DNA of 64,000 nt from Solibacillus isronensis (GTDB lineage: Bacteria; Bacillota; Bacilli; Bacillales_A; Planococcaceae): NCBI RefSeq assembly GCF_023715405.1, contig NZ_JAMBOC010000001.1, positions 744,001-808,000 of the forward strand, written 5' to 3'. Of the stretch, positions 1 through 8,923 are shown piece after piece. Under the pieces are notes generated by a model. It was given only the letters and a program-made list of their open reading frames with translations, was not told where the DNA came from and did not search any database. Made by a program: the position numbers and the translations under genes. Every line of letters starts with the position of its first letter. The stretch's first letter is position 1.

Positions 1-1003
1 CAATCACTTGTCCAAGGGCATCCGCATCTAAAATGGCTTGAGATGCACCATTTGAACCGATTGGATACATTGGATGTGCCGCATCGCCCAGTAAGGTGAT
101 ACGTCCAAATGTCCATTGTGGAAGTGGATCACGGTCAACCATCGGGAATTCATAAACAGCTTCTGCTTCTTCAATAATTTTTGGTACATTCAGCCAGCCA
201 AAGTCCCAGTTTTTAAAGGCAGGCGCAAATTTCTCTTTATCAATTTCTTTGTTCCAATCTGCGCGATCAGGCATTGTCTCGACATTTAATTCCGCAATCC
301 AATTGACTAAAGAACTTCCTTGAGCAGCTGTATCTGGACAAATGGGGTAGGCAACAAATTTTTGGTCCTGGTAACCAGCCATAATCATTGAACGACCTGT
401 TAAATAAGGTGTTGCTTCTGTAATCCCACGCCATAAGATGCGTCCGCTATATTTTGGCAGTCCTTCGTTTGGATAGAAGAATTTTCGTACAACGGAATGA
501 ATGCCATCTGCTGCAATCATAATATCTGCACGATATGTACCTAATGATTCACCTGTTTTTTTATTTTCAAAATGAGCAGCGACGCCATCCTTCTCATTTT
601 CAAAAGATGTTAAATGGTGACCTGTTAAAACGGCTTCTTCACCTAATTGATCCTTTACGGTCTTTAACAGGAGCATTTGTAAGCGTCCACGGTGAATCGA
701 ATATTGTGGCCATTTGTAACCAGCGTTGATGCCGCGGTCTTCTTGCCAAATTTTTTGCCCAAATTTATTCACATACATTAACTCGGCTGTCGGTAAGCCT
801 GTCTGTTCTAGTTCCTCTGCTAAACCTAAGTCTGTTAGCACGCGAACCGAATGGGGTAATAGATTAATGCCGACTCCCAGTGCTTTAATTGTTTCTACAC
901 TTTCAAATACTTTTACAGATATGCCTGTACGGTGAAGTTTAAGTGCTGTAACGAGTCCACCAATACCCCCACCGACAATCATCGCTGTTTTAATTGTTGA
1001 CAA
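1..1003 (-). CDS. FAD-dependent aromatic-ring monooxygenase (3' end outside window)
   Basis: Reading the minus strand from 1003 gives an open frame running off the window edge (about 334 residues). The N-terminus has a dinucleotide-binding GGGIGG motif followed by an acidic-ended beta strand. Near residue 300 is the GDAAHP motif that closes the FAD site in the UbiH/p-hydroxybenzoate hydroxylase class. Such enzymes insert one oxygen atom from O2 into an aromatic substrate using NAD(P)H; the substrate cannot be told here. The start is taken as TTG because GGAGGG at 1010-1015 lies six bases upstream; an ATG seven codons further in would be too far from that site. No partner gene is visible. Confidence 0.85.
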   Translation of the reverse strand, partial: MSTIKTAMIVGGGIGGLVTALKLHRTGISVKVFESVETIKALGVGINLLPHSVRVLTDLGLAEELEQTGLPTAELMYVNKFGQKIWQEDRGINAGYKWPQYSIHRGRLQMLLLKTVKDQLGEEAVLTGHHLTSFENEKDGVAAHFENKKTGESLGTYRADIMIAADGIHSVVRKFFYPNEGLPKYSGRILWRGITEATPYLTGRSMIMAGYQDQKFVAYPICPDTAAQGSSLVNWIAELNVETMPDRADWNKEIDKEKFAPAFKNWDFGWLNVPKIIEEAEAVYEFPMVDRDPLPQWTFGRITLLGDAAHPMYPIGSNGASQAILDADALGQVI

Positions 1004-1196
1004 AACAATCCCTCCATCAAGGAAAATAGAATAATCTATTTTTTCTAATTATTTTTACTATTTATACATTATTGCATATGTTTGATTTGGTAGCTAGTCA
1101 CGATAGAGAATATTGTCGGAATTAAAAGATATTTATGTTAAATTTTTAAGTATAATGGAATTAGTAACTCTAAAAATACATAAGGGAGCGAAAAAA

Positions 1197-1352
1197 ATGG
1201 ACTATACTAAAATCTATAACGAGGAACTGATTGCCTTAGTAAAAGAGAAAATAAAGTCAGTCGGTGAAGTTAAAGCAGTGAAGTTTGTGAGAGAACAAAC
1301 AGGAATGTCCTTAATACAGGCTAAAAAATTTGTAGATTTTTGCAACGAATAG
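1197..1352 (+). CDS. Small protein resembling the ribosomal L7/L12 C-terminal domain
   Basis: A 51-residue protein with a good ribosome site (AAGGGAG) six bases before the ATG. Residues about 28-48 (EQTGMSLIQAKKFVDF) match the helix-turn-helix signature of the L7/L12 C-terminal domain, where the equivalent reads ITGLGLKEAKDLV. Small stand-alone proteins of this type are common in Firmicutes and have no assigned role. A TATAAT box at 1151-1156 may be its promoter, but no clear -35 box is seen. The same frame stays open upstream to 1113, but without a ribosome site. Confidence 0.65.
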   Translation: MDYTKIYNEELIALVKEKIKSVGEVKAVKFVREQTGMSLIQAKKFVDFCNE

Positions 1353-1391
1353 ATTATACGTTATATAGATATTTTAATAAGGGGTGATTTT

Positions 1392-1676
1392 TTGGTCAGT
1401 AAAATAATGTTAGATGAAAGAGTAATTCAATTAAATAGCTATGAAGAAGAAAAAGTAAATGAGCTCTATAAAGTCTCAGTCATTTTTGACGTGACAAGTG
1501 AAGAATATCATGACATCGCAATGTTACTTTACAAAGGAACATTTGACGTTAAGATTCCTGAAAGAGAGATAATGTTTAGAGGGACGATTTATAACTATTC
1601 CACTTCTATTACAAATTTGTATGAAAAAGATCAGGTAGGACAGTATAAATTGACGTTAGTGGAAGAAAAGGACTGA
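1392..1676 (+). CDS. ykvR: DUF3219 family protein (YkvR-like)
   Basis: 94 residues. The segment around residues 33-75 (VTSEEYHDIAMLLY, then VPERE-like and YSTSITNLYE) is the hallmark of DUF3219, known from Bacillus subtilis YkvR. The function is unknown; the fold is expected to be a small beta sandwich. The start is a TTG preceded by GGGGTGA. The stop is six bases before the ATG of the luciferase-like oxidoreductase, so the two genes are probably co-transcribed. Confidence 0.75.
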   Translation: MVSKIMLDERVIQLNSYEEEKVNELYKVSVIFDVTSEEYHDIAMLLYKGTFDVKIPEREIMFRGTIYNYSTSITNLYEKDQVGQYKLTLVEEKD

Positions 1677-1682
1677 AATATC

Positions 1683-2699
1683 ATGAGATTAAGCATATTG
1701 GATCAATCACCAATCCCATCAAATCAAACTCCTCAGGATGCATTAAATTGGTCAATGAAATTAGCGCATGCAGGGGAAGCACTGGGATATACAAGATACT
1801 GGATTGCCGAACATCATGATTTATCTGGACTGGCATGCCCTGCACCTGAAGTGATGTTAGGCTACATAGGGGCAAACACGAATCGAATTCGGATAGGATC
1901 TGGCGCTGTTTTATTGCCTCATTATCGACCGTTTAAAGTTGCTGAAATCTTTAATACGTTAGCGACACTTTTTCCAAATCGTATTGATTTAGGAATTGGA
2001 CGAGCGCCAGGTGGATCCGCTGAAGCGATGACTGCTTTGTCCGGTAACTTTATAAAAAATGTCGGGAACTTTCCTTCGTTACTGAGAGACCTCCTTCATT
2101 TTTTAGATGATGATTTTCCAACTGATAGCGAATATTCAAAGTTATCGGCTTCTCCTATACCTGAAAATCCGCCAATCCCTTGGCTCCTTGGGACTGGAAA
2201 GAAAAGTGCTATACTCGCAGCGGAAAATGGTGTGCCGTATACTTTCGGTTATTTTATGAGCGATGAAGATGGAGCTGCTATTATCAAGGAATATATTAAT
2301 CGCTTTAAACCAAGAAAAGAAGGACAAAAACCACAAGTCATCCTAACTGTTAACGTTATTTGTGCAGAGACAACGGAAAAAGCCGAAGAAGTTGCATTAA
2401 GCTTTCTCATTTGGTCTTTAAAAATGGAAAAAGGGGAAAGCCAACAAGGGGTTCCCTCTATAAGTGTTGCTCAGCAATATAAACTCACTGAAAAAGATAA
2501 AGAAACATTGGAAAAAGTTAGACAAAAAATAATTATTGGTAATCCTCAGGAAGTGAAGCAGAAATTATATGAGTTGAAAACAAGATACGAAGCAGATGAA
2601 GTGATGATCAATACAATCACATATTTACCTGAAGATCGAATCCAATCCTATGAATTAATTGCGAAAGAAGTTTTTTCAGATGAGAATCGCTTAAAATAG
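1683..2699 (+). CDS. LLM-class flavin-dependent oxidoreductase (luciferase-like)
   Basis: 338 residues, typical for the single-component luciferase-like (beta/alpha)8 family. Visible marks are the opening LSILDQSPIP, YWIAEHH near residue 40 and LGIGRAPGGS near residue 105, as in the B. subtilis YceB group. Members use FMN with F420- or NADPH-derived electrons; the substrate is not predictable. It follows the DUF3219 gene by six bases and looks like the second gene of that operon. Confidence 0.88.
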   Translation: MRLSILDQSPIPSNQTPQDALNWSMKLAHAGEALGYTRYWIAEHHDLSGLACPAPEVMLGYIGANTNRIRIGSGAVLLPHYRPFKVAEIFNTLATLFPNRIDLGIGRAPGGSAEAMTALSGNFIKNVGNFPSLLRDLLHFLDDDFPTDSEYSKLSASPIPENPPIPWLLGTGKKSAILAAENGVPYTFGYFMSDEDGAAIIKEYINRFKPRKEGQKPQVILTVNVICAETTEKAEEVALSFLIWSLKMEKGESQQGVPSISVAQQYKLTEKDKETLEKVRQKIIIGNPQEVKQKLYELKTRYEADEVMINTITYLPEDRIQSYELIAKEVFSDENRLK

Positions 2700-2983
2700 C
2701 CCTATTTAGGCTAGGAGGTTGAATCCCCTGAAAACTAATTATAGCCATCATAAGTGAAAATTAGTAATGAACGGTCTCTTAAAGCTGAAAATTAAGGTAC
2801 CCAACGATATAATTTCGTAGAGTGCCTTGCTTGATTTTAGTGTAATAAATAATTTTCACATACTGTTTTCTTTCGGTTACAAAATTTTGCTGCTAGTCCA
2901 GCTATTAAGTTAAACCATCTATCCAAGGTGTGGGGTATGCTTATATAAAAAGTCAATGGAAGTATTAATTAAAGGAGACACAT
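2700..2983 (+). other. Intergenic region, no gene seen
   Basis: 284 bases between the oxidoreductase and the histidine phosphatase. I find no open frame with a ribosome site and no convincing terminator. The last 20 bases carry AAAGGAG, the ribosome site of the next gene. Confidence 0.6.
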
Positions 2984-3616
2984 ATGCTAAATATCTACCT
3001 TACTCGTCATGGGGAGACTCAATGGAATATAGAAAATCGTTTACAGGGTTCAAAAAATTCACAGCTTACAGACAAGGGAATTGAACATGCTATTATGTTA
3101 GGAAATCGTTTAAGAAATATTGATTTTTCCGCAATATATACAAGCCCACTGGAGAGAGCTCTTCAAACTGCCAATTACATAAAATCAGATAAGGATGTTC
3201 CTATTTATACTATCGAAAATTTAAAAGAGATGAATTTTGGCGATTGGGAAGGCAAAACTAAAGATGAAATTGAAGCTGTAGACAATTATAAAAATGAATA
3301 TCATAATTTTTGGCATATACCTCAGATGTATAACCATAAACCTCACTACGGAGAAGGGCTAATTACTTTTAAAAGGAGAGTTGAAGAGGTTTTAAGTAAA
3401 GTTATTTCCAGCAACAGTGACGGAAATATATTAATTGTTACACATGCAGTAGTCATAAAGGCCATCTTGTCATTTACTATGGACATTTCAACTGATAAAA
3501 TGTGGGACCCTCCTTTTATACATGGAACAAGTCTTACAATTTTTCAATGGGATGGGGAACAGTTTAATTTTAAGATGATTGGTGATATCTCTCATTTTAA
3601 AAATGAAACAGAATAA
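2984..3616 (+). CDS. Histidine phosphatase family protein (phosphoglycerate mutase-like)
   Basis: 210 residues. LTRHGETQWN at residues 6-15 is the RHG catalytic motif of the branch that forms a phosphohistidine. The second half has VTHAVVIK (near residue 150), supplying the second catalytic histidine. Members hydrolyse phosphate esters (the PhoE, CobC and YhfR types), so the substrate is open. AAAGGAGA precedes the ATG. It appears to be a single-gene unit. Confidence 0.88.
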   Translation: MLNIYLTRHGETQWNIENRLQGSKNSQLTDKGIEHAIMLGNRLRNIDFSAIYTSPLERALQTANYIKSDKDVPIYTIENLKEMNFGDWEGKTKDEIEAVDNYKNEYHNFWHIPQMYNHKPHYGEGLITFKRRVEEVLSKVISSNSDGNILIVTHAVVIKAILSFTMDISTDKMWDPPFIHGTSLTIFQWDGEQFNFKMIGDISHFKNETE

Positions 3617-3719
3617 TTTTGAAGTTAAGTCTGCTTTATATTGATTGGCAAATGAAACCTCCTAGATATTTTACATATATAATGAACATACACACATTCT
3701 ATATATAGGAGGTGGGAAT

Positions 3720-3959
3720 ATGGGGAAGAACGTTTCGAAGGCGAATCATGGAAAAACAGGAGCTGAACTAATAAGTGAAGCATTTGGCATGTCACAAAAC
3801 GATAGCGAAGCATTGTTAGTACAGGCATCAGAAGTTCAAACTACGGATATTCCTTTAGGTAAAGAACATGTATATGCAAGGGATAGTACAACAACAACTT
3901 TGAACAACCTACATGAAGATAACACATCCGCCATTTTAGATCGAAATGGGCCAAGGTAA
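3720..3959 (+). CDS. Small hydrophilic protein of unknown function
   Basis: 79 residues, preceded by a near-perfect AGGAGGTG seven bases before the ATG and followed by a terminator at 4022, so it is very likely expressed. The protein is hydrophilic, without cysteines or membrane segments, and rich in Asn, Ser, Thr and Glu. Composition would suit a small spore or stress protein, but it lacks the alpha/beta SASP signature and I do not recognise the family. Confidence 0.6.
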   Translation: MGKNVSKANHGKTGAELISEAFGMSQNDSEALLVQASEVQTTDIPLGKEHVYARDSTTTTLNNLHEDNTSAILDRNGPR

Positions 3960-4021
3960 TTATTGTAAGTAAATGAATAGTGACTTAAGGCAATTCTTCC
4001 TTTAGCGTAACAAAACTTTAT

Positions 4022-4070
4022 AATCCCTTAAATTAAGAGCTTATGCTTTTGTTTTAAGGGATTTCTTTAT
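4022..4070 (+). terminator. Rho-independent terminator of the small protein gene
   Basis: The stem arms AATCCCTTAAA (4022-4032) and TTTAAGGGATT (4053-4063) enclose a 20-base loop and are followed by a T-rich run. Confidence 0.75.
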
Positions 4071-4356
4071 TTTTAAAATCATTAACATGCACGCATAACT
4101 TTTTTCCAAGAATCCCTTACTCCTAAACCCCTCACTGTTCTGTTTATCATAAAAACTCTAAATTTTTAGCTTCTATTTCAACCCTCCTAATACTTCAATA
4201 GCCTGTTTTAAAGTGCCCCATGAATTAACAGTACAGGTTATACTCTGGATAATTTTCATTTCTTTGAATATATACGGAGGAAATCGGGTATAAAGCATAG
4301 TGTTGTAGTATTTTTTATTAGTGTTTATAAGTGAAGTATTTTTAGGAGGTTATATT
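4071..4356 (+). promoter_or_regulatory. Catalase upstream region with possible sigma-B-like -10 box
   Basis: No gene is seen in these 286 bases. GGGTAT at 4286-4291 matches the -10 box of general-stress (sigma-B) promoters. The expected GTTT-type -35 is only poorly matched near 4263. A partly symmetric TTATTAGTGTTTATAA at 4316-4331 vaguely recalls a PerR box but does not fit the consensus. Confidence 0.25.
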
Positions 4357-6006
4357 ATGGCAGATAATAAAGACAAACATGTTGCAAAAAAAGAAGATGG
4401 GGAACGTGAAATTCTAACAACACGTCAAGGACACCCTGTAAGAGACAACCAGAATATCCGTACAGTGGGTAACCGTGGACCAGCAACTTTAGAAAATTAC
4501 CACTTCATTGAAAAAATTTCACACTTCGACCGTGAAGAAGTTCCTGAACGTGTAGTACATGCACGTGGTTCAGGTGCTTTCGGTTATTTTGAAACTTACG
4601 GTAAGGTGGGAGATGAGCCTGTAGAAAAATATACCCGCGCCAAAGTCTTTTCTGGTGCCGGTAAACAAACGCCACTTATGGTGCGTTTTTCTACCGTGGC
4701 AGGTGCAAAGGATTCGCCTGAGACTGCACGAGACCCGCGCGGCTTTGCAGTGAAAATGTATACGGAAGATGGTAACTGGGATCTTGTAGGTAACAATCTA
4801 AAGATTTTCTTTATTCGTGATGCGATGAAGTTCCCTGATATGATTCATGCTTTTAAAGCAGATCCGGCTTCCAACGTACCGAATCCACAGCGTATGTTTG
4901 ATTTTGTTTCACGTTCACCGGAAGCGACGCATATGATTACGTTCCTATTTTCACCTTGGGGGATTCCAGCGACATACCGCCATATGCAGGGTTCAGGGGT
5001 TAACACATATAAATGGGTTAATGAAGAAGGGAAAGCTGTACTTGTGAAGTATCACTGGGAACCAAAACAGGGCATCCGTAATTTGACACAAGAAGAGGCA
5101 AACTCCATCCAGGCTACAAACGTAGGACACGCTACTCAGGACTTGTATGAAGCAATTGAACGTGGTGAGTATCCAGAATGGGAGCTGTTCGTTCAGATTA
5201 TGGAGGACGACTATCATCCAGAACTGGATTTTGATCCACTTGATGATACAAAGCTTTGGCCAGAAGATAAGTTTCCTTGGCTGCCTGTAGGTAGAATGGT
5301 ACTTAACCGTAATCCGGAAGACTTTCATGCAGAAATCGAGCAGGCTGCATTCGGTACTGGTGTTCTAGTAGACGGTATGGACTTTTCGGATGATAAAATG
5401 CTGCAGGGACGTACATTCTCTTACTCAGATACACAGCGTTACCGTGTAGGCTCAAACTATTTGAAATTGCCAGTCAACGCACCAAAGGTACCGGTTCGTA
5501 CAAATCAGCAGCGTGGTCAGATGGATACTCGTGATCCGAAAGAATCCGGCGAAAGCCCACATATCAATTATGAACCGTCAATGATTGGTGGCTACCGTGA
5601 TGCAGGGGATAAAGCATATCCACCACATCAACCGTCTTATAATGCGGCATTAATGAGTGAGCCTATTGATCGCCCGAATAACTATGGCCAAGCAGGTGAA
5701 ACGTACCGCAGTTTTGAAGACTGGGAACGTGATGAGCTTATAAATAACTTATCGGATGCTTTGGCAATCTGTGACAAGCGTATTCAGGATGCGATGTTTA
5801 ATCACTTTACACAGGCTGATGAAGATTACGGCCGCCGTGTGAAGGAAGCGACAGAAAAGAAAATGAAAGAAATTGAAAAGATGGCTCAGGAAGGTAAATT
5901 ACCGGGCAGAGAGTCAGGGATTTCTAAATATGGTCAGGGTACGATCGCTGCGAATGAGGCAACAAAAGATGCAGTGAAGAAAAGCCATGAGGCAGACCCG
6001 TATTAA
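4357..6006 (+). CDS. Haem catalase, long KatX-like form
   Basis: 549 residues from the ATG that follows AGGAGGT by six bases; the frame is open 12 codons further but without a ribosome site. It converts hydrogen peroxide to water and oxygen. Visible catalase marks are the histidine in [13 protein letters not shown] (near residue 70), RFSTVAG, DLVGNN with the distal asparagine, and the proximal haem motif [14 protein letters not shown] near residue 370. At about 550 residues with a lysine/glutamate-rich tail it is nearer to the spore catalase KatX than to the roughly 480-residue vegetative KatA, but length alone does not prove the subtype. Single gene with its own terminator at 6110. Confidence 0.95.
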   Translation: MADNKDKHVAKKEDGEREILTTRQGHPVRDNQNIRTVGNRGPATLENYHFIEKISHFDREEVPERVVHARGSGAFGYFETYGKVGDEPVEKYTRAKVFSGAGKQTPLMVRFSTVAGAKDSPETARDPRGFAVKMYTEDGNWDLVGNNLKIFFIRDAMKFPDMIHAFKADPASNVPNPQRMFDFVSRSPEATHMITFLFSPWGIPATYRHMQGSGVNTYKWVNEEGKAVLVKYHWEPKQGIRNLTQEEANSIQATNVGHATQDLYEAIERGEYPEWELFVQIMEDDYHPELDFDPLDDTKLWPEDKFPWLPVGRMVLNRNPEDFHAEIEQAAFGTGVLVDGMDFSDDKMLQGRTFSYSDTQRYRVGSNYLKLPVNAPKVPVRTNQQRGQMDTRDPKESGESPHINYEPSMIGGYRDAGDKAYPPHQPSYNAALMSEPIDRPNNYGQAGETYRSFEDWERDELINNLSDALAICDKRIQDAMFNHFTQADEDYGRRVKEATEKKMKEIEKMAQEGKLPGRESGISKYGQGTIAANEATKDAVKKSHEADPY

Positions 6007-6109
6007 TGATTTAAAAGAACACCTTGATGGTTGTGATACATTCAAAAGGAATAGTTATAAACTATTCCTTGATTTGACTAAAAGTTAAAAAATGCAATCA
6101 TGTAAAATT

Positions 6110-6153
6110 AAAAGACTTAAGTTTGGTAACCAACCGGGCTTAAGTCTTTTATC
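6110..6153 (+). terminator. Rho-independent terminator after catalase
   Basis: A 12-bp perfect stem, AAAAGACTTAAG (6110-6121) and CTTAAGTCTTTT (6139-6150). The loop can form a small inner hairpin (TTGGT with ACCAA). Confidence 0.85.
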
Positions 6154-6246
6154 TTAACTGCGACTGGCAGCGGTGTTGTAGTTGCAATTATTGCAGGAAT
6201 CATGGCTGTATTCAAATTCCAAACTATTTGCAGAGAAACCGAGTAA
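6151..6246 (+). pseudogene. Fragment coding a hydrophobic helix
   Basis: An open stretch of 31 codons ending at TAA 6244-6246 with no start. It encodes a transmembrane-like helix (TGSGVVVAIIAGIMAV), as at the C-terminus of a small membrane protein. It directly abuts the catalase terminator, so it is probably debris. I cannot name the parent gene. Confidence 0.25.
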
Positions 6247-6498
6247 AATGGCTTTTTATGCTCTGTCTTTTTTATTTTTGTTTAAAGTGGTCAATGTAAT
6301 AGAATTTCTGGCGCTTTATTTATCTTTAGAAATAACAAAACACCAATAAGTTTGATATTAAGAATAAGTAAAATTTGTATTGTAGCATGTACTTTTTATC
6401 TTTCCCGTTATTCATTTGAATTGAAGTCATTACTATTAATTTTAAAGGTAAAACTATATAATGTCTCCTAGTGAGAGGTTTGGGAAACAAAATATGTT

Positions 6499-6554
6499 CT
6501 TCAACAATCGCGCGCAATTCTTGAAGACGAATTGTACCATTTTCAGCAATAGGG
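6499..6554 (+). repeat. Repeat A, degenerate copy
   Basis: Matches the repeat A layout: left end TTCAACAATC, an internal GCGCAATTC/GAATTGT hairpin and TTTCAGCAATAGGG. The right end is missing. Confidence 0.55.
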
Positions 6555-6559
6555 AAGTA

Positions 6560-6660
6560 TAAAAATTTGTATAAACAAAGTTACTCTAAAAAAGAGACAA
6601 GCGCTGTCACATCAACGCTTGTCCCTTTTTGCACTCCAAAACTTTGATTTGGCAACGTGA
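6560..6660 (-). repeat. Repeat B copy with terminator-like hairpin
   Basis: Hairpin GACAAGCG (6596-6603) with CGCTTGTC (6616-6623), then CTCCAAAACTTTGATTTGGCAACGT. The same layout (GTATAAACAA, a hairpin with a GTTG/CAAC-type loop, CCAAAACTTTGATTTGGNAAC) recurs at 7965 and 14840 and in part at 15950. It lies about 60 bases past the stop of the minus-strand gene 6723-7163 and probably terminates it. Confidence 0.6.
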
Positions 6661-6722
6661 TTAGATTTATTTATGTATACATTGTAAATACTTTTTCACT
6701 AAAGTACATTTAAGTGAAAAAC

Positions 6723-7163
6723 TTACTTAACTTCAATTATAAAGACATAACTTGAACTTCCCTTTTCCCAATATGCAGAAATACTATAAATATAAACACC
6801 TTTTTCTTTTGGAACTGATAATACATTTTCATTTAATGGAGCATTTTCTACTTCATTGTTACTGAACCATATAGATGCGTTTAACGTATTCTCTAGTGGT
6901 TTACGATTAAATTTTATTTTTAATTCAGCTCCAGGTGATACAACAACGGTTTTAATTTCGTGATGTTTAATCAGATCAGGTGGAGAAATCTTATCAACAC
7001 ATTGTGCGTTAATAAGCCCGTTCCAACAATAAGAACCTTGTGCCACTTTTACAGTCTTATTTTCTATTGTTATGACTGGTTTAGGTGGTTCAGAGTTAGA
7101 TGCAAAATACATTCCACCTACTAACACAGCTACGGCTAATAAAGAAATTAATACCTTTTTCAT
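6723..7163 (-). CDS. Exported or membrane-anchored protein of unknown function
   Basis: 146 residues. The N-terminus MKKVLISLLAVAVLVGGMYF is a signal peptide or anchor without a lipobox cysteine. Residues 40-60 (GSYCWNGLINAQCVD) hold two cysteines that could form a disulphide outside the membrane, followed by PP and predicted beta strands. The pattern (short strand, GSYCW or GIYSW, a PP about ten residues on, SPGAEL or EQGVKA, and a closing EKGVYIYSISAYW or EKGKYIVEIVGTW) is shared with the lipoprotein at 11782-12273, so these are probably diverged paralogues. AGGAGGC precedes the ATG. Function unknown. Confidence 0.75.
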   Translation of the reverse strand: MKKVLISLLAVAVLVGGMYFASNSEPPKPVITIENKTVKVAQGSYCWNGLINAQCVDKISPPDLIKHHEIKTVVVSPGAELKIKFNRKPLENTLNASIWFSNNEVENAPLNENVLSVPKEKGVYIYSISAYWEKGSSSYVFIIEVK

Positions 7164-7355
7164 ACATGCCTCCTTTGTGTTTTTAAAGACGGCTTATTCC
7201 ACTAAATTGCGTCATTAAAGTATAAGACACCTTCTAAATCGATATAATTATATTTCTAGAAAGTGCTAATAAAATCCTTTAATGATTCCCAAAGCGTTGT
7301 TAGGGAATAATGTTATCCTTAACCTTGTGAACGCATAAAATTAAGATCATTCATT
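7164..7355. other. AT-rich intergenic stretch
   Basis: Upstream of the minus-strand exported protein. No gene or clear promoter recognised. Confidence 0.4.
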
Positions 7356-7394
7356 GTTCAACAATCGGCGCGATTCTTCAATAAGAAAATCGCG
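7356..7394 (+). repeat. Repeat A, left half only
   Basis: GTTCAACAATCGGCGCGATT followed by CTTCAATAAGAAAATCGCG. The internal hairpin is complete; the right arm is missing. Confidence 0.7.
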
Positions 7395-7486
7395 TAAAAT
7401 ACAACAAACAAATTGGATATTTGAGGTGGAAGCCAATAGGCAGGTAAGTTAATTAAATTTAGATAGTGGTATTGAAAATATGTTGA

Positions 7487-7783
7487 GGAATAGAAAATGG
7501 GGAAACTCCAGAAGAAGGTGCCAAAAGAGAAGCATTTGAGGAATTAGGAGTAGAGGTAAAGCTCAATGAGTGTATAGCAAAAATTGAATATAATGGAACT
7601 CAATACTTTTTCTTAACTGAAATCATTAATGGAACATTCGGTACTGGACAAGGTGAGGAATACAAAGACAAAGAGAGAGCGAGAGGAATATATTTGCCGA
7701 CGTGGGTAGATATAAACATGCTATCGTATATTGATGTTAAACTGAGAGAAGTAGCTTTTAAAGTTCAATCCTTATCTAATTAA
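7487..7783 (+). pseudogene. NUDIX hydrolase, 5'-truncated
   Basis: A 98-codon open stretch starting right after an in-frame TGA and ending at TAA 7781-7783. It opens in the middle of a NUDIX box (GETPEEGAKREAFEELGV), which binds the metal and hydrolyses nucleoside-diphosphate-X bonds. The first 40 or so residues of a normal NUDIX domain are absent and there is no ribosome site. Downstream it continues like a normal small NUDIX protein. Repeat A lies on both sides (7356 and 7795). Confidence 0.75.
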
Positions 7784-7794
7784 TGAGGATTAAG

Positions 7795-7826
7795 TTATTC
7801 AACAATCGGCCCATATTATTGAATAA
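7795..7826 (+). repeat. Repeat A, short form lacking the internal hairpin
   Basis: TTATTCAACAATCGG is followed almost at once by ATTATTGAATAA, so both termini are present (arms TTATTCAA and TTGAATAA) while the roughly 40-bp middle is absent. It sits 12 bases after the NUDIX stop codon. Confidence 0.7.
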
Positions 7827-8075
7827 CATTTTCCATGAGATAGCGTCAGAAAAGATTCAGAAGATGCAGATTTACAACGATATGAAATATATTATACAAA
7901 TTTTTATGCAAATTAAAGAACAAGCCCAGCAAATATAAATGCTGCTGCATCAACGTTTGCACCTTTTGTATAAAAACTGTATAAACAATAGTTCTCATAA
8001 AAAGTCATGAACGTTGATTTAACAACATTCGTGACTTTTTAATGTGTTCCAAAACTTTGATTTGGGAACATTATT
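7827..8075 (-). repeat. Repeat B, long copy
   Basis: Similar in order and wording to 14693-14940. Shared blocks are GAAGATGCAGATTTA, TTTTTATGCAAATTAAAGA, GTATAAACAA, a long hairpin (7999-8040 here, arms AAAAAGTCATGAACGTT and AACATTCGTGACTTTTT) and TTTGGGAAC. In both places it directly follows a repeat A copy and directly precedes the 3' end of a minus-strand gene. Confidence 0.6.
7999..8040 (-). terminator. Hairpin terminator downstream of 8099-8599 (minus)
   Basis: A stem of about 17 bp with a short GATTTAAC loop, flanked by A5 and T5 so it can act in both directions. It is part of repeat B. Confidence 0.7.
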
Positions 8076-8098
8076 TTGATGTAGATGTATAGTGATTC

Positions 8099-8599
8099 CT
8101 AAATCCATTTTTCCTCATCCTCTATAAACTTTGCATTCTGCAAGTCATATGAAGATGTTTCGTCATGGAACCCAATATAAACAGGTAAGTTAAATTCTTT
8201 TCCACCTGCTTTCTCCCAGCATCCAATAAACCACTCCGTAAATAATTGTTGTTCCTTAATAGCCAATTCTTCATCATTTTGTTCATAGAAATCCCAAAAA
8301 GTATCTTGTTGATTGTCTTGCAACTGATAATATGACGTGACTCCAAGAACCTCAACACTTCCTGCAAAACTTTTATCTGTAAGGTTTTCACCAAATACTT
8401 CATTTGCATTCCTATCCATCGAAAACATCATAATAGATAGTTCAAATCTTGTAGGATCTGTAAATACAGAAAAATCTACCAAATCAACAGCATCATCAAA
8501 TTTGTAAGAAATAATTTTTTCCAGTTCTTTAACTAATGTAGTTGTATGTTTTTCTAAATTAGTCTGTATTGAAACAATATATTTATCAATTGAAAACAT
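8099..8599 (-). CDS. Protein of unknown function, cytosolic
   Basis: 166 residues, acidic, no signal peptide or membrane segment. AAGGGAG lies about seven bases before the ATG. It has aromatic-rich acidic stretches (DTFWDFYEQNDEEL, LFTEWFIGCWEKAGG) reminiscent of small immunity or SMI1-like proteins, but I cannot place it in a family. It is a single-gene unit between repeat B (3' side) and repeat A (5' side). Confidence 0.65.
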   Translation of the reverse strand: MFSIDKYIVSIQTNLEKHTTTLVKELEKIISYKFDDAVDLVDFSVFTDPTRFELSIMMFSMDRNANEVFGENLTDKSFAGSVEVLGVTSYYQLQDNQQDTFWDFYEQNDEELAIKEQQLFTEWFIGCWEKAGGKEFNLPVYIGFHDETSSYDLQNAKFIEDEEKWI

Positions 8600-8790
8600 C
8601 GTTTAATTCTCCCTTCAAATAGGTATCAGCCCTAATAATACCTTATCATTCAAAAAAACTCATTCTTTACATGAAAGAACAAGCAGCTGAACACTTTGTA
8701 ATGCTGCTGGTTCGAACATCGACAAAGTGTCATTTAGGAAAGTTATTAAGTTTATTTATGCCTACAAATGAATAAATCTGATGATACCCA

Positions 8791-8863
8791 TATTCAACAA
8801 TCAGGCGCAATTCTTCAATAAGAAGATCGCGTTTTTCCGTTATATGGCCAGATTGTTGAATAA
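8791..8863 (+). repeat. Repeat A, full copy
   Basis: Complete form: TATTCAACAATC, GGCGCAATTCTT/AAGAAGATCGCG hairpin, TTTTTCCGTTATATGGCC, GATTGTTGAATAA. Confidence 0.85.
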
Positions 8864-8923
8864 CTATAGTATGAGACTGAGGTAGAATATTATGGTAAAT
8901 TATTGAATGAGGGAGGAGATGTT

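Noticed and set aside
6326..6517. 63-codon minus-strand frame
   Set aside because: No ribosome site, overlaps a repeat A copy, no sensible protein features.
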